Source: Bremerella cremea (lineage in GTDB: Bacteria; Planctomycetota; Planctomycetia; Pirellulales; Pirellulaceae). From it: DNA of 64,000 bases. Made by a program: the position numbers and the translations under genes. Below the pieces are notes generated by a model. That model did not search any database. It saw only the letters and a list, made by a program, of their open reading frames with translations, and was not told the origin of the DNA. Location of the stretch: assembly GCF_003335505.1 (NCBI RefSeq), contig NZ_QPEX01000010.1:434001-498000 (forward strand), given 5' to 3'. This document shows, piece after piece, positions 1 through 11,116 of the stretch (positions are counted from its first letter, which is position 1; each line of letters starts with the position of its first letter).

Positions 1-337
1 CTTCTTCCAGGTTTTCAATTTCAAAAGCCAATCGGCGTAGCGAATGAAGCTTTTTTCACACGATCTAGCATGATAACGATTTTCCGTTCCATCGTTGCTC
101 GTTTGCCAGCCGCCTATGTTCGGTTGGCTCAAGCACGCTGGCAATACGGATTCTCATTCTTTTTTCATTTACCCTTTCCCACCAAGTCGCTTTTTCCACA
201 CATGTTTTTGCGTGGATAATTAAACACTCTTGAGAGGCAAACCAAGTCAAGCGTCCCAGAGGCCAGCTCTAATTGTTTCTTCCTGCCAAATGTCCGGTGG
301 CTATTTGTGTCTGAATTTCGCGGCAAAATCACAAGAA
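1..337. other. No supported gene at window start
   Basis: I see no convincing gene here. A short minus-strand open frame (about 65-250) has no recognisable domain and no good ribosome site. Another minus-strand frame stays open to position 1 and could be the start of a gene running off the window, but nothing in it is recognisable. Confidence 0.4.
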
Positions 338-366
338 TTGACTTTCCTATTCTCTTGACCTAATAT
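338..366 (+). promoter_or_regulatory. Sigma-70-type promoter of the marR/CoA-transferase unit
   Basis: TTGACT at 338-343 and TAATAT at 361-366 are separated by exactly 17 bases. This is a near-consensus housekeeping promoter. The expected transcription start (about 372-374) falls inside the palindrome that follows, about 45 bases before the regulator's ATG. Confidence 0.75.
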
Positions 367-378
367 TTCGGTACCGAA
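367..378. promoter_or_regulatory. Palindromic operator candidate, probably for the adjacent MarR protein
   Basis: TTCGGTACCGAA is a perfect 12-bp palindrome directly abutting the -10 box and covering the predicted transcription start. Two further symmetric pairs flank it after one mismatch. MarR dimers typically bind such dyads between the -10 box and the start of their own gene, so autorepression is the simplest reading. Binding is inferred. Confidence 0.6.
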
Positions 379-417
379 GTAAATCATTCGCACCATTATC
401 GCCCTACAAGGTTGCCG

Positions 418-2518
<2,101 letters not shown>

Positions 2519-2703
2519 CCATCCGCTCAAGGCAACCACTTGGTTTATTGAATCGAGCTTCACGCGGCAGCGTCTTCGCCACTTGTAAACGAAGTAAGAG
2601 AAAGCATGGTTCTCGTCGATCTGCTTTCGCTTGCTGACGGTAGCAACTCCATGGCAATTATCTCTGGCTGCTGAATATTTCTTACAATGATATCCCCTCT
2701 TAA

Positions 2704-2732
2704 TTGAGGTAGGATTCTCCTTTGTCTACGAT
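2704..2732 (+). promoter_or_regulatory. Possible promoter for the first giant exported protein
   Basis: TTGAGG (2704-2709) and TACGAT (2727-2732) are 17 bases apart, each matching four of six consensus positions. They lie about 80 bases upstream of the ATG at 2814. Moderate match only. Confidence 0.35.
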
Positions 2733-2813
2733 TTTTTTGGGAAAAGATCCTCTTTCCCTCCCTCCTTGCCACTCGTCGCTCCCCTCTTTTTTGCCCCCCG
2801 CAAGAGATCGATC

Positions 2814-5800
2814 ATGCCTCGTCTGCTTGTTCTTGTCAGCTTGTTTGTGCTGACGCTTTCATCGTCTCGTTTTGTCCAAGCCGCCGATGGGGTTTTACCC
2901 ACCGGAGAACACGGCCAGCCTTTGAATTTCGATTTCGAGAAAGGGACACTCGAAGACTGGAAAGTAGAGGGAGCCGCCTTCGCCGAGCAGCCGATCGAAG
3001 GAGACACCGTTCAAGCTCGCCGCAGCGACATGCGCAGCCAGCATCAAGGCAAGTTTTGGATCGGTGGTTACGAGAAGTTGGAAGATCTTCCTACCGGAAC
3101 ACTCACTTCGGTTCCCTTCGAGGTAACCCATCGCTGGGCAGCATTTCTGCATAACGGGGGGAGCCATGACGAGACACGTGTCGAGCTCTTTGAAGTTGGC
3201 AGTGACAAACCGTTTTACACCACCGTCGGCAATAACAACGAGACGATGGAACTAACGGTGGTCGATTTGAGTAAAGTTGCAGGCAAGAAGATCTATATTC
3301 GTTTAGTCGATCAGCATAAAGGGGGCTGGGGACATCTCAATTTCGATAACTTTCGCTTCTACGATAACGCTCCTGCCAAAGCGAAACCGGGCCGCCTAGC
3401 GTTAACCCCTGACCAATATCCGCATGCCGGGCTTTCCGCAGAGGAAGCTGCTGCTGCCATGCAGCTACCGGCCGGGTTCCGTGTGACGGTAAGCGCCGCA
3501 GAGCCTGACGTCACGCAGCCCATCGCCATGGCACTCGACGAAAAAGGGCGTCTGTGGGTCTGCGAAGCATTCGAATATCCACGTCGCGCGGAAGATGGGA
3601 AGGGACGCGATCGGATCTTGATCTTCTCCGACCAAGATGGAGACGGCAAGTTCGACGAACGCAAAGTCTTTTACGAAGGCTTGAATCTTGTCAGCGGTTT
3701 AGAGGTTGGCTATGGCGGCGTCTGGGTCGGCGCGGCTCCTTACTTGATGTTCATCCCCGATGCCAACGGCGACGACATCCCTGATAGCGAACCCCAAATT
3801 TTGCTCGACGGATGGGGCTATCAAGATACCCACGAAACGTTGAACGCTTTCATCTGGGGCCCCGATGGTTGGCTTTACGGTTGTCACGGTGTGTTCACCC
3901 ACTCGAATGTTGGCAAGCCAGGGGCACCTGATTCGGAACGAGAGCGAATCAACGCCGGTATCTGGCGTTATCATCCGCTTCGCCACGAGTTCGAGGTCTT
4001 CTGCCACGGTACAAGCAACCCTTGGGGTGTCGACTTCAACGACTACGGCCAAGCTTTCTGTACCGCTTGTGTGATTCCGCACTTGTATCACATGATTCAA
4101 GGGGCCCGATATCAACGGCAAGCTGGCTCACACTTTAATCAGTACACCTACAACGACATCAAAACGATCGCCGACCACCTGCACTATCTCGGCTCGACAC
4201 CCCATAGCGGCAATAACAAGTCGGACGAAGCTGGCGGCGGGCATGCCCATGCCGGGGCAATGATCTATCTGGGGGATGCCTGGCCTCAGAAGTATCGCAA
4301 TGAACTGTTCATGAACAACATCCACGGGCAGCGGCTCAATGTCGACATCTTGCACGAAAAAGGTTCTGGCTACGTCGGCAGCCACGGACCAGATTTCCTG
4401 CTAACCGGCGACTTAGCCTCACAGATTTTGAACATCCGCTACCTGCCCGATGGCAACGCGTACATGATCGACTGGTACGACATGCAGGCGTGTCACTCTG
4501 GCAACCCTGATATTCACGATCGAAGCAATGGTCGGGTCTATAAAATCAGCTACGGCGAGCCACGCAACGTTCAAGTTGACTTGACGAAGTCGAGCGACGA
4601 GCAGCTTGCCGAGTACACGCTGCACCTCAACGATTGGTATGTTCGACACGCACGGAAAGAACTCCAAAAGCGAGCTGCTTCCGGCCAGATTTCCGCAGCG
4701 GCCATAAATAAGCTCAACGAGATCGCCCAATCGAATCCTGACGCCACGCGGCGACTGCGGGCTTATTGGGCGTTGCATGTCATCAATCAACTGAGTGCCG
4801 AAGCGACGAACCAAATGATCGCCGACACCGATCCCCATATCCGTGGCTGGGCCTTTCAGTTGGCCCTCGAACAAAACCACCAGCCGAGCGATGCGTTGTA
4901 TCAAACGATGCTCGAACTGGCCAAGCACGATCCCTCTCCGATCGTTCGCCTATACCTGGCCTCTGCTGCCCAGCGGATGTCGCACGATTCACGGTGGGAT
5001 TTACTGGCCGCGCTCACTTCTCATGCAGAAGACGCCACCGATCACAACTTGCCACTGATGTATTGGTACGCAGCCGAACCGTTGGCCGATGCTTCTCCTG
5101 AACGGGCACTTGCCTTTGGACTGAACGCTAGTGAAAACATCCCGCTGCTGGGCCAATATATGCTTCGGCGCATTGGCAGTGGCGATCCGAAAACTTCGCT
5201 GGCCACGCTCGTCAACGGTTTATCGAACATCGACGAACCAAACACCCAGCTTACGTTTTTGCGGGCCATGCGTACCGCGTTGGCTGGTCAGCGAAAGGTA
5301 GCCATGCCCGCTGCCTGGCCCAAGGTGGGCGCGAAGCTGATTGGGAGCGACAACGCGTTGGTCTCGGTCGAAGCAACCGCGTTAGGGGTGACCTTCGGCG
5401 ATGAAGCCGCCATGGCAAAAATGCGACAGATGGCGACCAGCGACAACGTGGCCGCCGGCCCAAGGACTTCCGCGATCGCTGCCTTACTGGGTGCCAACGA
5501 TCCCAAACTTCCCGCTACATTGCAATTGCTATTAGACAATGCCGAGCTACGTGACCTGGCCCTGAAAGGACTCGCTCAATACGACGATGCCAACACGCCT
5601 TCGGTCGTTTTGGCCAAGTACCAAACGTTTCCCCTTGCCAGTAAACGCCTGGCGATGGCGACACTTTGCTCGCGTGCCGAGTATGCCCGTTCCCTCTTGG
5701 CTGCGATTGAAAAGGGAGACATCCCGCCCCAAGATCTTACGGCCGACTTGGTCCGTCAACTCTCGAACTTAGGCAATAAGCAAATCGACGCCCAACTGAC

Positions 5801-6851
5801 CAACGTGTGGGGATCGGTCCGGGAAACTCCAGAAGAGAAAGCCCAACTAATCGAGCAATATAAAAAGCTCGTTGGTCATAAGAAATTACCGAGACCCGAC
5901 GCCGAACTGGGCCGTGCGATCTTCGCCAAAACCTGTCAACGTTGTCACTCGCTGTACGGCGTCGGCGGGAATGTGGGACCAGATTTGACGGGCTCGAACC
6001 GTTCCGATCTCGATTATCTTCTTTCAAACGTAGTCGATCCTAGCGCTGTGATGGCCAAAGAGTATCAACCCTCGATCATCCTCCTGGATAGCGGCCGCGT
6101 GCTAACGGGGATCGTAAGGTCAGAAGACGAAAAGACGATTACGCTGGAAACGGCCGAAGAGAAGCTTGTTCTACCGAAAGACGAAATCGAAGATCGCAAG
6201 CTGAGCGACAAGTCGATGATGCCAGATGATCAGCTTCGACCTTTCAGCGAACACGATATCCGCAGCTTAATCGCCTACCTCCAAGGGAAGTCGCAAACGC
6301 CCATGCTGGCCACCAAAGAGAATGCCGCCGAACTGTTCAACGGCAAGGATTTAACCGGCTGGACCGGCGACGACGAGTTGTGGTCGGTAGAAGATGGCGA
6401 GATTGTCGGCCGTACCGAGAAAGGCATTCAAAAGAACGCCTTCCTTATCAGTGACCTCTCGGCTGACAACTTCCGTTTGACGCTTGAAATCAAACTGGTC
6501 GACAACCAAGGGAACAGCGGTATCCAGTTCCGCAGCACACCAGAAAAAGGTGGCTCGGTCAAAGGGTATCAAGCCGATGCCGGCGCCGGCTGGTGGGGCA
6601 AGCTGTACGAAGAGCATGGCCGAGCCCTCTTGTGGGACAAGTCTGGCGAAGCGCACCTGAAGCCGGGCGAGTGGAACAAATACGAGATCGTTGCCAACGG
6701 ATCCGACATAAAGACCTACCTCAACGGACAACCATGCGTCGATTTGCACGACGACAAGGGAGCCAAACGAGGAATCTTCGCCCTACAATTGCATTCCGGC
6801 GGGCCAACCGAGGTCCGATTTCGCAACTTGAAATTGGAAATCTTGGATTAA
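2814..6851 (+). CDS. Giant exported propeller/HEAT/cytochrome c/DUF1080 protein
   Basis: A 1345-residue exported protein. A signal peptide (residues 1-26, ending VQAA) leads to a jelly-roll-like domain (about 35-190), a 'putative membrane-bound dehydrogenase' beta-propeller of the kind expanded in Planctomycetes (about 205-600), HEAT-like helical repeats (about 610-1000), a c-type haem domain with CQRCH near residue 1040 followed by the planctomycete 'GGNVGPDLTG...NVVDPSAV' pattern, and a C-terminal DUF1080 domain (about 1175-1345; 'ELFNGKDLTGWTG'). DUF1080 proteins include 3-keto-disaccharide hydrolases, so oxidation of a sugar with electron transfer to haem plus hydrolysis of the keto sugar is a reasonable inference. 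ATG 2814 is chosen because it gives a clean signal peptide; an upstream in-frame TTG (2766) does not. Confidence 0.85.
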   Translation: MPRLLVLVSLFVLTLSSSRFVQAADGVLPTGEHGQPLNFDFEKGTLEDWKVEGAAFAEQPIEGDTVQARRSDMRSQHQGKFWIGGYEKLEDLPTGTLTSVPFEVTHRWAAFLHNGGSHDETRVELFEVGSDKPFYTTVGNNNETMELTVVDLSKVAGKKIYIRLVDQHKGGWGHLNFDNFRFYDNAPAKAKPGRLALTPDQYPHAGLSAEEAAAAMQLPAGFRVTVSAAEPDVTQPIAMALDEKGRLWVCEAFEYPRRAEDGKGRDRILIFSDQDGDGKFDERKVFYEGLNLVSGLEVGYGGVWVGAAPYLMFIPDANGDDIPDSEPQILLDGWGYQDTHETLNAFIWGPDGWLYGCHGVFTHSNVGKPGAPDSERERINAGIWRYHPLRHEFEVFCHGTSNPWGVDFNDYGQAFCTACVIPHLYHMIQGARYQRQAGSHFNQYTYNDIKTIADHLHYLGSTPHSGNNKSDEAGGGHAHAGAMIYLGDAWPQKYRNELFMNNIHGQRLNVDILHEKGSGYVGSHGPDFLLTGDLASQILNIRYLPDGNAYMIDWYDMQACHSGNPDIHDRSNGRVYKISYGEPRNVQVDLTKSSDEQLAEYTLHLNDWYVRHARKELQKRAASGQISAAAINKLNEIAQSNPDATRRLRAYWALHVINQLSAEATNQMIADTDPHIRGWAFQLALEQNHQPSDALYQTMLELAKHDPSPIVRLYLASAAQRMSHDSRWDLLAALTSHAEDATDHNLPLMYWYAAEPLADASPERALAFGLNASENIPLLGQYMLRRIGSGDPKTSLATLVNGLSNIDEPNTQLTFLRAMRTALAGQRKVAMPAAWPKVGAKLIGSDNALVSVEATALGVTFGDEAAMAKMRQMATSDNVAAGPRTSAIAALLGANDPKLPATLQLLLDNAELRDLALKGLAQYDDANTPSVVLAKYQTFPLASKRLAMATLCSRAEYARSLLAAIEKGDIPPQDLTADLVRQLSNLGNKQIDAQLTNVWGSVRETPEEKAQLIEQYKKLVGHKKLPRPDAELGRAIFAKTCQRCHSLYGVGGNVGPDLTGSNRSDLDYLLSNVVDPSAVMAKEYQPSIILLDSGRVLTGIVRSEDEKTITLETAEEKLVLPKDEIEDRKLSDKSMMPDDQLRPFSEHDIRSLIAYLQGKSQTPMLATKENAAELFNGKDLTGWTGDDELWSVEDGEIVGRTEKGIQKNAFLISDLSADNFRLTLEIKLVDNQGNSGIQFRSTPEKGGSVKGYQADAGAGWWGKLYEEHGRALLWDKSGEAHLKPGEWNKYEIVANGSDIKTYLNGQPCVDLHDDKGAKRGIFALQLHSGGPTEVRFRNLKLEILD

Positions 6852-7011
6852 GGGGGCCCATAGCCACATTATACCGTTTTTTAAATTCGTTTGCTCCCTA
6901 TCGGCAACGCACCAAAATCTAGGGTAAGATTGGAAGGGATATTCGCGGGAAACCGCGAGTAGCTCTTATTTATTGTTGACTGCCTCCCTCATTTCTCCCC
7001 CTTCCCCCATC

Positions 7012-10000
7012 ATGAATATGCTTCGGACCCTTTGGGCGACCTGCCTGCTTCTTGCGTGCTGTTTACCTGCTTTTGCCGATGAGCCTCGTTTCGAGATCCT
7101 CTTCAACGGCCACGATCTTTCCGGTTGGAAAGGTGCCGAAGGCTTTTGGAGCGTCGAGAACGGTTCGATCATTGGCGAAACTACTGCCGAGCATCCGACT
7201 AACGGGAATACCTTTCTGGTTTGGCAAGGTGGCGACGTAGGCGACTTTGAATTTCGCGGCAAAGTCCGTTTCCAGGGCAATAACTCAGGCGTGCAATACC
7301 GTAGCGAAGCGGTCGATCCGGAAGGAGTTGTGCTGAAAGGCTACCAGGCCGACTTGCACCCCAACCAAGACTATTTCGGCATGATGTACGGCGAGAAAAC
7401 CGGTCGTGGCATTATTGCCACCCGTGGCCAAAAAATTGTGATCGATGCCGATGGCAAAAAGAATGTTACCGGCAAAGTGGGCGATGGTGCTCAGCTTGTC
7501 GACGACGAGTGGAACGATATCCGCATTGTGGCCGTCGGCAATCGGTTGCTCCATCAAATAAACGGGGTTACCACGGTCGACATCACCGACAACAGTCCTG
7601 AAGCGTTGACCAACGGCAAGCTTGGCCTACAACTTCACGCCGGCCCACCGATGAAAGTGGAGTTCCGCAACTTGTTGCTGCGAAAGCTAGAAGGTGCCGA
7701 CGCCAAAGCAACTTTGGAAAAAGCTGTTGCCGCTGGCGAACCGAAGACTGTTGCTTCAGCAGACGAACCGGCTGCCGTCACCCCAGAATCGTCCGACAAG
7801 TGGCTCACCTCGGCCCCGCTGCCGCAGTGGATCTGGTCCAAGAATTCGCCCGATGGGCACAAGCTTTCGCTGCGGCGTAAGTTTAATGTCAGCCAGAACG
7901 TTAAGTCGGCTCGCTTGTACGCAACCTGCGATAACAAATTCACCTTGTTCCTCAACGGCAAGAAGATCGGTGGCAGCGACAACTGGCAACAACCGGTTGA
8001 ACTTGACGTGACCAAGTCGCTCAAGCAAGGCGCTAACGTCTTAGCCGTCGCCGGCGAGAATGAAGGAGGCGTTGCGGCGTTCGTCTTGAAGCTAGTCGCC
8101 ACGTTGAATGACGGCTCATCGCTTTCTATTGCCACCGACCCAAGCTGGAAGATCAGCGACAAGCCCGCCAAAGGTTGGCAAGCGGTTTCCTTCGACGATT
8201 CCAAATGGCAATCTCCCACCATCAAAGGGAAGCTGGGTGACGGCCCGTGGGGCATTCCCAACTACACTTCGGCCCCGGCTGCTTCTGGGGCAAAAGACCC
8301 GCTCGATCCCAAAAACATTTTGACCGCCCCTGCTTTCGTGGTCGACCACATCTACACGGTGCCGAAATCGGAAGGGAGCTGGGTTTCGCTCACCGTCGAT
8401 CCGCAAGGCCGCTTCTATGCTTGCGATCAAGGAGGCGCTGGCCTCTACCGAATTACGGTTCAAGATCCTCAGCCGCCAATTATCGAAAAGGTTTCGGTCG
8501 ACGGCCTGAAAGACATCTCCGCCGCTCAGGGCATGGTCTGGGCTTTCGATAGCTTGTGGGTCCATCGCAACGGTGGGCATCTGTATCGCTTGACCGATAC
8601 CAACGGCGACGACAAGCTCGACAAGGCCGAAGAAATCCCTGGCGGAACAGGCGGTGGTGAACACGGCAACCACGCCGTCATCCTTACCGAAGATGGCAAG
8701 AACCTGTATCTCGACGGCGGCAACCATGCTCCGCTCGGCAAGTTCGAGCGTTCCCGCGTTGTCAGTTGGGATGAAGACCTGCTGTTGCCACGCATGTGGG
8801 ACGCCAATGGTCACGCCCGAGGCAAGCTGGCTCCTGGCGGCTGGGTTACTGAGCTCGATGTCGAGAACAACAACCAAACCGTCCACACCACTGGTTTCCG
8901 TAACCAATACGACATCGCATTGAATCGTTTCGGCGATATCTTCACTTACGATGCCGACATGGAATGGGACCTGGGGCTTCCTTGGTACCGCCCGACCCGC
9001 ATTTGCCATGTCGCCAGCGGTGCCGACTTCGGTTGGCGCAGTGGTTCCGGCAAGTGGCCAGCCTATTACGAAGACAGCGTTCCTCCGGTGGTCGACATCG
9101 GACCAGGTTCCCCCACCGGTGTGGCCGCTGGCCTGGGAACCAAGTTCCCGACCCGCTACCAAGACGCGATCTTCGCGCTGGACTGGACCTTTGGCACGAT
9201 CTACGCAATTCACATCACGCCTGAAGGTTCCAGCTACGTCGGCAAGGCCGAACCGTTCACCTACGGCTCGCCCCTTCCCGTGACCGACGCGATTGTCGGC
9301 CAGGATGGCGCTTTGTATTTCACCGTGGGTGGTCGCGGGGCGCAATCGGCCCTGTTCCGTGTGCGTTACATCGGCGATGAATCGCTCGCTGCTCCTACCG
9401 AGATCGAACCGAAAGCCGCTGCTGCCCGAGAAGCTCGCCGCAGTTTGGAAAAGTTCCACGGCTTAAAAGATGCTGCGGCAGTTGAAGCCGCTTGGCCTTA
9501 CCTTTCCAGCGATGACCGCTTCTTACGAAATGCGGCTCGCGTGGCGATTGAAAGCCAACCGGTTGATACTTGGGCCAACAAAGCGTTGAACGAGACCGAT
9601 CCTCAGGCCCAAATCACTGCCGCAGTTGCTTTGGCTCGCACCGGTTCGCAACAGTACCGCGAACCCTTGATTGCCAACCTTTCAGCCATGGATGTCGAAA
9701 CCCTTTCTAAGGGGCAACTACTAGGGCTGCTACGTGCCTATGCGTTGATCTTTATTCGCCTGGGCAAGCCCACCGAAATTGAACGGAATGAAGTGATCGC
9801 TCAGATCGATCCACTACTTCCCTCGAAAGATGCCGACCTCAATACCGAACTGATTCGCGTGTTGACTTACTTGCAAGCCAAAGATGTCGTCGCCAAGACG
9901 ATGGCCCTGATCGAGCAGCGTAGTGCGCCGGAAATTCCGGATTGGTCTGAACTCGCTTCTCGCAATGCGGGTTACGGTGGCACGGTTAATGCCCTGCTGA

Positions 10001-10770
10001 CGAACCATCCGCCCACACGCGAATTGGGTTACGCATTCATCCTGCGTAACATGCGTACCGGCTGGACCTTGGAAGAGCGACGTGCTTACTTCACCTTCCT
10101 GAACGAAGCCGCTAAGAAGTCTGGTGGCGCAAGCTATCCTGGTTACTTGACTCGCATTCGTGACGAAGCACTCGGCAACTGCACCGATACCGAGCGGAAG
10201 GCTTTACAGGACATCACCGGCGAAAACTTCAATCCCGAGCCCGATTTCCCGATCGCCCCAATCGAAGGCCCCGGCAAAGCCTACACCGTTGACGAGGCCA
10301 TGGCGGCCCTGCGAGGTGGTAAGCCTGACTTCGAACGAGGTCGCTCGCTTTACTTCAGCGCCACGTGTGGCAAATGCCATCGCATGGGCACCCTGGGCGG
10401 CAGCATCGGCCCTGACTTGACCAGCATTCCACACAAGTTCGACGAAAGGTACGTGGTCGATGCGATTGTCAATCCGAGTGCTCACATCTCGGACCAGTAC
10501 GGCAGTTCGATCGTGCTGCTGGACAGTGGCAAGGTGATCACCGGCCTGGTGGTCGAAAATGGAGACGATGAGGTCACCATCTACCCCATAGAACCTAATG
10601 CCGAACCGGTTAAGGTGAGCAAGGACGAGATCGAAGAAATGCAAGCTTCGCCGGTCTCGCAAATGCCCAAAGACCTTCTTAACCCGCTGAACCCTGGCGA
10701 AGTTCGCGACTTGGTGAACTACCTGATGTCGTCCGGCAACCCGAACGACCGACGCTATCGCGGACGGTAA
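7012..10770 (+). CDS. Giant exported DUF1080/galactose-binding-like/propeller/cytochrome c protein
   Basis: A 1252-residue exported protein downstream of and related to the previous gene, but with the hydrolase-like domain at the other end. A signal peptide (1-23, ending AFAD) is followed by DUF1080 (about 25-225; 'EILFNGHDLSGWKG'), a jelly-roll module (about 280-430) with 'KSARLYATCDNKFTLFLNG' and 'WKISDKPAKGWQAVSFDD' as in the N-terminal domains of rhamnosidases, a glucose/sorbosone-dehydrogenase-like propeller (about 445-790), HEAT-like repeats (about 800-1080) and a c-type haem domain with CGKCH near residue 1119. Start may be ATG 7012 or ATG 7018. It probably acts in the periplasm on a sugar or glycoside; the substrate is unknown. 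Confidence 0.85.
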   Translation: MNMLRTLWATCLLLACCLPAFADEPRFEILFNGHDLSGWKGAEGFWSVENGSIIGETTAEHPTNGNTFLVWQGGDVGDFEFRGKVRFQGNNSGVQYRSEAVDPEGVVLKGYQADLHPNQDYFGMMYGEKTGRGIIATRGQKIVIDADGKKNVTGKVGDGAQLVDDEWNDIRIVAVGNRLLHQINGVTTVDITDNSPEALTNGKLGLQLHAGPPMKVEFRNLLLRKLEGADAKATLEKAVAAGEPKTVASADEPAAVTPESSDKWLTSAPLPQWIWSKNSPDGHKLSLRRKFNVSQNVKSARLYATCDNKFTLFLNGKKIGGSDNWQQPVELDVTKSLKQGANVLAVAGENEGGVAAFVLKLVATLNDGSSLSIATDPSWKISDKPAKGWQAVSFDDSKWQSPTIKGKLGDGPWGIPNYTSAPAASGAKDPLDPKNILTAPAFVVDHIYTVPKSEGSWVSLTVDPQGRFYACDQGGAGLYRITVQDPQPPIIEKVSVDGLKDISAAQGMVWAFDSLWVHRNGGHLYRLTDTNGDDKLDKAEEIPGGTGGGEHGNHAVILTEDGKNLYLDGGNHAPLGKFERSRVVSWDEDLLLPRMWDANGHARGKLAPGGWVTELDVENNNQTVHTTGFRNQYDIALNRFGDIFTYDADMEWDLGLPWYRPTRICHVASGADFGWRSGSGKWPAYYEDSVPPVVDIGPGSPTGVAAGLGTKFPTRYQDAIFALDWTFGTIYAIHITPEGSSYVGKAEPFTYGSPLPVTDAIVGQDGALYFTVGGRGAQSALFRVRYIGDESLAAPTEIEPKAAAAREARRSLEKFHGLKDAAAVEAAWPYLSSDDRFLRNAARVAIESQPVDTWANKALNETDPQAQITAAVALARTGSQQYREPLIANLSAMDVETLSKGQLLGLLRAYALIFIRLGKPTEIERNEVIAQIDPLLPSKDADLNTELIRVLTYLQAKDVVAKTMALIEQRSAPEIPDWSELASRNAGYGGTVNALLTNHPPTRELGYAFILRNMRTGWTLEERRAYFTFLNEAAKKSGGASYPGYLTRIRDEALGNCTDTERKALQDITGENFNPEPDFPIAPIEGPGKAYTVDEAMAALRGGKPDFERGRSLYFSATCGKCHRMGTLGGSIGPDLTSIPHKFDERYVVDAIVNPSAHISDQYGSSIVLLDSGKVITGLVVENGDDEVTIYPIEPNAEPVKVSKDEIEEMQASPVSQMPKDLLNPLNPGEVRDLVNYLMSSGNPNDRRYRGR

Positions 10771-10798
10771 CCCGTTTCCGATATTTGGATTAACTTGC

Positions 10799-10822
10799 CA
10801 TGCCCACGCTTGCGTGGGCATG
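10799..10822. repeat. Perfect 11-bp hairpin after the giant gene
   Basis: CATGCCCACGC and its exact complement are separated by two bases (TT). It starts 28 bases after the stop at 10770. There is no T-tract, so it is either a repeat-family hairpin or a weak transcription end or mRNA-stabilising structure. Confidence 0.6.
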
Positions 10823-10867
10823 TGCGTTTCGAACGAAAGAGGTTCTCTTTGAAAATTTTTCGGCGAA

Positions 10868-11062
10868 TTGATGTCCAATAAGCGAATTTACATTTACCTG
10901 TCGAGTCTGCAAAATAATGAATACGTGGCGGATGACCTCTTTCAAGAGACCATGCTCGTGCCGTGGCGCGAGGATCAATCTGGTGCATTGGTGCATGGTT
11001 TCGCCAGTGGCAGCCATGCAACGCTTCCTGCTCCGATGTTAAGTCTGGTTCATCAAGAATAG
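10868..11062 (+). pseudogene. Remnant of an ECF sigma factor gene (region 2 only)
   Basis: The frame starting TTG-ATG at 10868/10871 encodes about 64 residues. Roughly the first 35 (RIYIYLSSLQ..., then ADDLFQETMLV-PWR) match the pattern of sigma-70 region 2 in planctomycete ECF factors (R-hydrophobic-Y...L...ADD-hydrophobic-xQET...W). The rest does not continue into regions 3 or 4, an in-frame stop lies just upstream at 10850, and there is no ribosome site. I read it as a decayed fragment in the 346-base gap between 10770 and 11117. Chance resemblance is not excluded. Confidence 0.4.
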
Positions 11063-11116
11063 TTAACCTGCATTCACACTCGTGGTCTATTTCTCACCCC
11101 ATCTTCTGGTCGCCAC

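Noticed and set aside
65..250. 61-codon minus-strand open frame
   Set aside because: No ribosome site, no recognisable domain, unusual composition.
8116..9459. Long open frame antisense to the second giant gene (447 codons)
   Set aside because: It shadows a clearly coding sequence in the opposite strand; its translation has no domain and arises from codon bias.
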